Source: CAVSIP01 sp963728075
GTDB taxonomy: Bacteria > Actinomycetota > Actinomycetes > JAFAQI01 > DASSKL01
Length of the DNA stretch: 64,000 nucleotides
Assembly: GCA_963728075.1 (NCBI GenBank)
Contig: CAVSIP010000007.1
Span: 1-64,000 of the forward strand
Direction: 5' to 3'
In this document: one piece after another, positions 58,641 through 64,000 of the stretch
Layout: every line of letters begins with the position of its first letter
Numbering within the stretch: position 1 is the stretch's first letter
The notes under the pieces: generated by a model
The model's input: the letters and a program-made list of their open reading frames with translations, nothing else
What the model was told of the DNA's origin: nothing
Databases searched by the model: none
Made by a program: the position numbers and the translations under genes

Positions 58641-60016
58641 CGGCTCGCCCGGCTCACCCCGAGCGCCATCAGCGCGATGCCGCCGAGCAGCAGCACCGCG
58701 CCCGCGGCCAGCAGCCCTGCGGCGACCCCGGTGAGTGCCGGGGTGGTCGCGCCGACGTCCGCGCGAATGCCCAGTCCCGGTGTCGCGTCGGCGTTCATGA
58801 CGACGACCGTCCAGTCACCGCTCTCGCTGGGCCAGACCACCTGCTGCTGTCCCGTGCCGGATGCCTGCGCCACCCAGATGTCGCTCGAGGCAGGCGGCAC
58901 CGGCGCGGCCGACCCGCCCTGCCGCTGGTAGTGCGGGCCCGAGCTGGTCAGGTCGCGCACCCGGTCGTACGACGCGCCGGCGAGGAACGTACGCGCGTCC
59001 GCCGTCCGCGCGACACCGACGAACAGCGGCCCGGCGTCCTGCTGGAGCGGGGTGACGCGCACGCGTACGTCCCCGATGAGCTCGGAGTACAGCCAGTCGG
59101 GGCCGTCCGCGCTGAGGTCGATCCGGTCGGAGGCCAGCGCGTACGCATCGGTGCGGAAGGAGTGGGTCGCGCTCGTCAGGTAGCCGCCCTCGCGCTGGGT
59201 CTGGTCGGCCCACAGGGCGGTGCCGCCACCACCGAGCAGGCCGAGGGACACCAGGACCAGGAGCGCGCCGGCGACGACCGCACCGACGCGGCCGGCCGTC
59301 CAGCCGCCCTTGCCCTCCGGCGGAGCGGGCGGCTGCGGCGGTGACACGGTGAGCGTGCCCGCGGGCTCGTCGCCGCCCATGTCGAGCCGGAACGGGGGGT
59401 ACTCGTCGGTCATCAGCCCGGCGTACGCCGCGACCCGCAGCACCCACCGGTTGAGCCCGAGCACGAAGTCGAACAGCGGCTGCGGGTAGCGGCCGGTGAA
59501 CAGCAGCGCGATCGCCGCGATCAGCACCAGCAGCCCGATCAGCCCGCCGGAACCGGCGCGCGCGCTGCCTTCCTGCCAGGCGAACCAGGCGCCGCCCATG
59601 AACAGCCCGACGACGATGTAGTGCGGGATGGCGAGCAGCCACCACTTGACGAGGACGAGCCCCCGCGAGAGGTGGTCGGGGTAGGCGATGTCCAGGTGCG
59701 TCGGGTATTCCGACACCTCCGCGAGGGTGAACGGCGGGTACCGGTCGGTGCCGAGCGCGCTGTAGGTGTAGAAGCCGACCCGCCAGCTCCAGCGCAGCAC
59801 TCCCACGTTGAACTCGAAGATCCCGCGCGGGTAGTGGCCGGTGAACAGGATCCCGAAGAACGCGATCACGCTCAGCACCGCGAACGCCACCCACAGGAAG
59901 GCGAGCACGATGAAGTGCGGGATCGCGAGGAACCACTTCACCAGCCACAGCCAGCGGGAGAGCTTGGGGTCCAGCGTTGCCTGTAGCCGGACGGGATAGG
60001 CGGGGACGGCAGCCAT
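58637..60016 (-). CDS. DUF4389 membrane protein
   Basis: 459 residues. Two DUF4389 repeats, each with a basic/hydrophobic start and an FxVGxxRW-like core: WLVKWFLAIPHFIVLAFLWV with FEFNVGVLRWSWRVGFY, then VKWWLLAIPHYIVVGLFMGG with FDFVLGLNRWVLRVAAY. The C-terminal half (about 250-459) holds a further helix, a periplasmic-type domain and a final helix. The function is unknown. The ATG at 60016 is the only reasonable start. Confidence 0.87.
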   Translation of the reverse strand: MAAVPAYPVRLQATLDPKLSRWLWLVKWFLAIPHFIVLAFLWVAFAVLSVIAFFGILFTGHYPRGIFEFNVGVLRWSWRVGFYTYSALGTDRYPPFTLAEVSEYPTHLDIAYPDHLSRGLVLVKWWLLAIPHYIVVGLFMGGAWFAWQEGSARAGSGGLIGLLVLIAAIALLFTGRYPQPLFDFVLGLNRWVLRVAAYAGLMTDEYPPFRLDMGGDEPAGTLTVSPPQPPAPPEGKGGWTAGRVGAVVAGALLVLVSLGLLGGGGTALWADQTQREGGYLTSATHSFRTDAYALASDRIDLSADGPDWLYSELIGDVRVRVTPLQQDAGPLFVGVARTADARTFLAGASYDRVRDLTSSGPHYQRQGGSAAPVPPASSDIWVAQASGTGQQQVVWPSESGDWTVVVMNADATPGLGIRADVGATTPALTGVAAGLLAAGAVLLLGGIALMALGVSRASR

Positions 60017-60099
60017 GTCGGCCTCCTGGGTCGCTTCGATCCGAGCGTGTGAGGCGCGCGCCGCCTGGTCCAGGGGCGAACGTCCGCGATAGTGGGCAC

Positions 60100-60582
60100 A
60101 TGGCCGCAGAAGTCATCGACACCGAGCGGCTGCGGCTCGTAGCGCTGTCCGCCGCGGACGTGCAGGCGGTGCTGGCCGGAGACCGTGCCGGCCGCCGGTG
60201 GTCGCCGGGGTACCCGACGGACGGGGACGTCGAGGTCGCCGGCATCGTCGCCGAGTCCGGCCTCCCGCCGGACCCGGTGTGGGGGCCGAAGCAGGTGCGC
60301 CTGCGGGACGGCGACCTCGCGGTCGGCGGGATCGGCTTCCTCGGTCCGCCGGACGCGGACGGCGCCGTCGGTGTCGGCTACGGGTTGGCCGAGGAGGTGC
60401 GGGGTCGCGGGCTGGCCACCGAGGCGCTGCGGCACGTGGTGGCGTACGCGTTCGCCCGCGGGGCGCGCCGGGTGCTCGCCGACACCACGCCCGACAACGG
60501 GGCCAGCCAGCGGGTCCTCGCCAAGGCCGGCTTCCGGCTGGTCGCCGAGGATGACAGCCTGCGCTACTACGCGTACCCGTAG
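60100..60582 (+). CDS. GNAT-family N-acetyltransferase
   Basis: 160 residues. The acetyl-CoA binding segment EEVRGRGLATEALRHVVAYA and the C-terminal DTTPDNGASQRVLAKAGFRL are typical of the RimJ/ribosomal-type GNAT subgroup. The substrate is unknown. The ATG at 60100 is preceded by TAGTGG, so the message may be leaderless. Divergent from DUF4389. Confidence 0.87.
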   Translation: MAAEVIDTERLRLVALSAADVQAVLAGDRAGRRWSPGYPTDGDVEVAGIVAESGLPPDPVWGPKQVRLRDGDLAVGGIGFLGPPDADGAVGVGYGLAEEVRGRGLATEALRHVVAYAFARGARRVLADTTPDNGASQRVLAKAGFRLVAEDDSLRYYAYP

Positions 60583-60652
60583 CAGGAGTCCCGGCCCTGG
60601 CGGCGAAGAGGCGGGCGTGCGGGTGGCCCACGCCCGCCGTCGAGGAGCCTTC

Positions 60653-62149
60653 GTGAACATCCGTCTTGCCGCTGTCGCGGCAGCCGTCACCCTGTGCGCC
60701 GGTGCGGCGCCGGTCCTGGCCGACACCGTCTACGGCCCGCCGCCGTGCTCTGCCGCCGACCCCGGCGGCGCCTGGGCGTCGTACGGCCACGACCCGGCCA
60801 ACACGCGTGCCCAGCCAGACGAGCAGCAGCTCGGCCCCGGCGCCGTGGGTTCGCTCGCCCCCGCGTGGTCGGTGACCACCGACGGCGGCCTGCAGTCCAC
60901 GCCGGTGGTCTCGGGCGGCTGTGTCTATGTCGGGACGTCGACCGGTCTCGTCCTGGCCCTGGACGCCCGGGACGGCCACGAGGTCTGGCGCCATCAGGTG
61001 CAGGTCGGCACTGCCGGCCAGGGCGGGGCGCTGGTCGGTGCGCCGGCCGTCGACCACGGCCGGCTGATCGTGCTGGTGTCCGACACCGACCACCCGTACG
61101 CACTCGCCCTCGACGCGCACACCGGCGAGCCGTTGTGGCGCAGTGCGCCACTGTCCACGCAGCCCGGCTCGTACACGAACGCCTCCGCCGCCGTGTGGCA
61201 CGGCGTGGTGGTGGCGGGCTGGTCGCCCACCGAGGGTGACAGCGCGAGCCAGGGCGGCGCCGCCCTCATCGACGCGCACACCGGGCGCACGCTCGCCACC
61301 GTCTACACGATCCCGCCGCAGGACCAGGCGAAGGGCTACGCGGGCGGGGGGATCTGGTCGACCGCCGCCTTCGACGGGAACGGCTACGCCTACCTCGGTG
61401 CCGGCAACCCGATGAGCAAGACGCAGGAGCACCCGCACACCAACGCGATCCTCAAGGTCGACGTCGACCGCGACCGGCCCACCTTCGGGACGGTGGTCGC
61501 GGCGTACAAGGGCAACGTCGACCAGTACGACGCCACCCTGCAGGTGCTCTCGCAGCAGCCGGTCTGCGCGGCGAGCGAGCTCAACGCCCAGTGGCCGCTC
61601 GACGACCCGGCCTGCGGGCAGCTCGACCTGGACTTCGGGGCCTCACCGAACGTGATGACCGATGCCTCGGGCCGCCTGCTCGTCGGTGACCTGCAGAAGT
61701 CCGGGACCTACCACGTCGCGCACGCCGGCGACATGTCGCCGGCGTGGCAGACGCTGGTCGGCGGTACCTGCCAGGCGTGCAACGCGGCGTCCACGGCGTA
61801 CGACGGGTCTGCGGTGTACGTCATCGGTACGCCAGGCGGCCTCCTGTCGTCCCTGGACGCGACGACGGGTGCGCGGCGCTGGGCGGCGCCGGTCGCCGAC
61901 GGGGCGCACTACCAGTCGATCTCCACGGCTGCCGGCGTGGTGTGGACCGTGGACGGCAACGGCTTCCTCGACGCCTGGTCGGCCAGCGACGGGTCGGTCC
62001 TGCTCAAGCGCCCGATCGGTGCGGACGTGTCAGCTCCCACGACGTCGCTCACGTCGGCCGGCGTCGCGATCGCGGACCACACGGTCTTCGCGGCGACGTC
62101 CGACCCGTCGATGGGCACCGGCTACCTGGTGGCCTACCGGCTGCCCTGA
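60653..62149 (+). CDS. Secreted PQQ-like beta-propeller protein
   Basis: 498 residues. A signal peptide (RLAAVAAAVTLCAGAAPVLA) is followed by repeated WD/PQQ-type blades such as VYVGTSTGLVLALDARDGHE and PYALALDAHTGEPLW, ALIDAHTGRTLATVYTI. Cys pairs (PPPCSAADPGG and GTCQACNAASTAY) may form disulfides. It resembles BamB-like or quinoprotein-like propellers, but PQQ-binding residues cannot be confirmed. The GTG at 60653 has GAGGAG five bases upstream. Confidence 0.85.
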   Translation: MNIRLAAVAAAVTLCAGAAPVLADTVYGPPPCSAADPGGAWASYGHDPANTRAQPDEQQLGPGAVGSLAPAWSVTTDGGLQSTPVVSGGCVYVGTSTGLVLALDARDGHEVWRHQVQVGTAGQGGALVGAPAVDHGRLIVLVSDTDHPYALALDAHTGEPLWRSAPLSTQPGSYTNASAAVWHGVVVAGWSPTEGDSASQGGAALIDAHTGRTLATVYTIPPQDQAKGYAGGGIWSTAAFDGNGYAYLGAGNPMSKTQEHPHTNAILKVDVDRDRPTFGTVVAAYKGNVDQYDATLQVLSQQPVCAASELNAQWPLDDPACGQLDLDFGASPNVMTDASGRLLVGDLQKSGTYHVAHAGDMSPAWQTLVGGTCQACNAASTAYDGSAVYVIGTPGGLLSSLDATTGARRWAAPVADGAHYQSISTAAGVVWTVDGNGFLDAWSASDGSVLLKRPIGADVSAPTTSLTSAGVAIADHTVFAATSDPSMGTGYLVAYRLP

Positions 62150-62154
62150 CGCGG

Positions 62155-62488
62155 CTGCCGGCGGTGCTGCGGCCGGTGCCGGCACTGTTGCCGGCAACGG
62201 CGCGGGGCGTACGGGCGCGGGCCTGGCCACGGTGCCGGCGGCGGCCCGCGGGGTCACCGGAGGAGCCGCCGTCACCGCCGGCGGGTGCCCGGTCACGACG
62301 GTGACCGCGGTCACCGCGCTGACGGCGGCCACCGAGGCGGCCGTTCCCCAGCATGCCGTGTGGGCGGCGACCGCCCGCCAATGCACCACCAGGGGCGCGG
62401 CCAGACCGGCGAACGTCTCCCGCCAGCGGCGGGTGAGGCGGGAGCGCGCCCGGCCGAGCGCGTTCTCGACCGTCTTGGGCGCCAGACC
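62155..62488 (-). pseudogene. C-terminal remnant of a sigma factor with membrane tail
   Basis: Reads APKTVENALGRARSRLTRRW, the last helix of sigma region 4 (TVENALGRAR), then a hydrophobic segment with AHTACWGTAASVAAVSAVTA and a Pro/Ala-rich tail. The start of the gene is missing at 62488, where sequence for a different gene on the other strand begins. The frame continues past 62149 into the propeller gene, so the stop is also lost. Confidence 0.55.
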
Positions 62489-62704
62489 GGGCCGTACGGT
62501 CCGTACGCGTTCGGGCTGTCCGGCCACTCGCCGACGCTGCGCAGCTTCGCCGGCGGCGACGCGCAGCTCGGGCTGCACGGCACCGACCAGCCGCGGCTGC
62601 TCGGCCGGTCGGTCAGCCACGGGTGCATCCGGATCGCCAACGACGTGGTGCGTCGGCTGGCCGGGCTGCTGCCCCTGGGCACGCCGGTGGTCGTGCAGGC
62701 CTGA
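62483..62704 (+). pseudogene. C-terminal remnant of an L,D-transpeptidase
   Basis: Reads TGPYGPYAFGLSGHSPTLRS, GLHGTDQPRLLGRSVSHGCI, RIANDVVRRL. The YkuD catalytic motif HGT followed by SHGCIRI with the nucleophilic Cys is intact, but the N-terminus is missing because sequence from a sigma-factor gene on the other strand begins at about 62488. Confidence 0.65.
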
Positions 62705-62792
62705 TCGCCGGACACGCCACCGATGATCTTGGCCGACGCCGGCGCTTCGGTCAGCATCGACCCGGACAGTCGGCCGTAGAAGGGACACGTCC

Positions 62793-63125
62793 GTGGCGAC
62801 CCGTCGTACCGCGTCGAAGAACGCAACCCAGGCGCAGAAGGCCAACCCCGTCGAGGCGGCGCTCGACCGCATCCTGGTCAAGCGGCTGCGGCCGCTGCGT
62901 GACGACGTGACCAAGGCCCGGCGGTCGTTCGAGGAGCAGGTCGTGCTGCGGGTCGAGGCCGAGAAGCGGGCGGAGCGGGCCGAGGATCGGCTCGCGGTGG
63001 CCTACGACGAGGCGGCCGCGCTGCGTACGCACATCGGCGAGCTCGAGGCCGCGCTGGAGAGCCTGCAGCAGCGCCGCGTGGGCTGGCTGCGCCGCCGCCG
63101 CGTCATCGAGCTCCCCGACAGCTGA
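62793..63125 (+). CDS. Coiled-coil protein of unknown function
   Basis: 110 residues, highly charged, with a predicted coiled coil from about 20 to 95 (VEAALDRILVKRLRPLRDDV, RVEAEKRAERAEDRLAVAYD, IGELEAALESLQQRR). The N-terminus is basic and the C-terminus carries RRVGWLRRRRV. No family recognised. Its stop lies in a hairpin shared with the converging hydrolase. Confidence 0.65.
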   Translation: MATRRTASKNATQAQKANPVEAALDRILVKRLRPLRDDVTKARRSFEEQVVLRVEAEKRAERAEDRLAVAYDEAAALRTHIGELEAALESLQQRRVGWLRRRRVIELPDS

Positions 63126-63156
63126 CCGACCCGCTCCAAGAGGGGGCGCGGTCAGC
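63121..63156. terminator. Shared terminator hairpin over both stop codons
   Basis: GCTGACCG at 63121 and CGGTCAGC at 63149, separated by 20 bases. The left arm has the TGA of the coiled-coil gene (63123-63125), the right arm the hydrolase stop (63152-63154). Confidence 0.55.
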
Positions 63157-64000
63157 CGTCGAGCAGGGCGTCGGCGACCGCGCGGGCGCCGGCGTCGGTG
63201 AGCAGGATTGTGTAGTGGTTGACGTCCGGTACGAGCCGATGCGGCAGCGGTAGCGACAGCGCCGACAGCCGCTCCTCGGTGTAGAGCCCGGGCGTCTCGT
63301 CCATCAGGCCGCGGGGGGCCCAGAGCAGGACGCCGGGGCAGCGCAGCGCGTGGACGGCGTCCCGGGCGGCGGCGTTGACCAGGGTGTCGGCCCCGTCGGC
63401 GCGGATCGCGTCGAGGGCGCACTTCGACCGCACCTCCGGCGGGTTCCCGCGCAGGTCGTGGTCGATGTAGGCCTCGACCGTCTCGTCCCAGTCGTCACGC
63501 AGTGCCGGGTGGTCGCGCCAGAAGTCCCGGTACGCCTGCGGTGAGGTGAACGTCATGGACAGCCGCTGCATCGCGGGGCCGATCACGGCCTGCAGCACCG
63601 CGTCGATGTCGGTCCCCTCCGGTACGGCGAGGGCGGCCCCGCCGTCGACCAGCACCACCCGCTCCACCCGGTCGGCATGACGGGTCGCGGTGACGGCGGT
63701 GACGAAACCGCCCATCGAGTGGCCGGCCACCACGGCGCGGTCGGCGCCGACGTGGTCGATCACCGCGACGAGGTCGTCGGCGTGCGCGACCATGCCGTAC
63801 GGACCGGGCAGCGTGCCGCTGTCGCCGCGCCCACGCAGGTCCGGCGCCAACAGCGTCGCCCGCCCGTCCAGGGCCGCCGCGACCCGCGCCCACGACACCC
63901 AGTTCGCCGTGATGCCGTGCGCGGCCACGACCGTCGGCCCGTCGCCCGGCCAGCGCGCCACCCGCAGGTTGCCGCCGCGTACGGGCACGTCCAGCAGCTC
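63152..64000 (-). CDS. Alpha/beta hydrolase (5' end probably outside window)
   Basis: At least 278 residues. Motifs: VVAAHGITANWVSWARVAAA, LLAPDLRGRGDSG, the nucleophile elbow VVAGHSMGGFVTAVTA (Ser) and DVNHYTILLT (catalytic His) near the C-terminus. The substrate is unknown. A GTG at 63988 could be the start, but the frame stays open to the right edge (ELLDVPVRGG), so the true start may lie outside. Confidence 0.85.
   Translation of the reverse strand, partial: ELLDVPVRGGNLRVARWPGDGPTVVAAHGITANWVSWARVAAALDGRATLLAPDLRGRGDSGTLPGPYGMVAHADDLVAVIDHVGADRAVVAGHSMGGFVTAVTATRHADRVERVVLVDGGAALAVPEGTDIDAVLQAVIGPAMQRLSMTFTSPQAYRDFWRDHPALRDDWDETVEAYIDHDLRGNPPEVRSKCALDAIRADGADTLVNAAARDAVHALRCPGVLLWAPRGLMDETPGLYTEERLSALSLPLPHRLVPDVNHYTILLTDAGARAVADALLDG

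Noticed and set aside
1..64000. CRISPR array
   Set aside because: No regularly spaced repeats with unique spacers were seen; all repeats found are isolated pairs or short tandems.

Overview
The window is a stretch of high-GC actinomycete chromosome. The evidence is the strong GC bias, frequent GTG starts with a -10-like hexamer 6-8 bases upstream (leaderless-type genes), a proteasome-activator gene (Bpa/PafE type), a mycobacterial-type DesA3 desaturase with its reductase, a deazaflavin-dependent (DDN-type) nitroreductase, and many TetR and ECF-sigma regulators. I cannot name the genus.

Bases 1-22600 look like ordinary backbone. They hold the start of a branched-chain amino-acid permease, two cell-envelope proteins, a glycerophosphodiesterase, arginine deiminase, LarC/LarB (nickel-pincer cofactor), DUF4446-pheA-serS, a HAD phosphatase, bpa with an acyl-CoA dehydrogenase and a quinone oxidoreductase, a PucR regulator, a carotenoid oxygenase with its TetR regulator, an AidB-like acyl-CoA dehydrogenase, a PEBP protein, a secreted GH99-like hydrolase and a GLYR-type dehydrogenase.

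Bases 22613-40025 are a composite island in a tRNA-Ser(UGA) gene. The left end is the 5' half of the tRNA, broken in the anticodon loop. The right end is the matching 3' half. A complete tRNA-Ser lies inside, next to a tyrosine integrase broken by a frameshift and a deletion. The left module carries an AEP primase-helicase fusion resembling TOTE conflict-system proteins, which has lost a stretch of its primase core, followed by a nucleotidyltransferase/HEPN-like pair. The right module carries YefM-YoeB, a group II intron with its reverse transcriptase, a fused toxin-antitoxin ORF, a lipoprotein, Phd-VapC, a five-PAS GGDEF-EAL protein, a DUF433 antitoxin with a dead DUF5615 toxin, an ECF sigma factor with a membrane partner, and MazEF. 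HicAB-like and integrase remnants lie just outside the right end.

Bases 40700-64000 return to backbone. They hold a TetR-controlled DesA3-type desaturase and reductase, small hydrolases, a TSUP transporter, a coupled DinB-SRPBCC-sulfatase run, a lytic transglycosylase, an anti-sigma-like ATPase, a sulfur-relay operon (SQR-like, TusE, DsrE), an acyl-CoA synthetase, DUF4389, a PQQ-propeller protein, remnants of a sigma factor and an L,D-transpeptidase, and an alpha/beta hydrolase at the edge. Several convergent gene pairs share a hairpin whose arms contain both stop codons.
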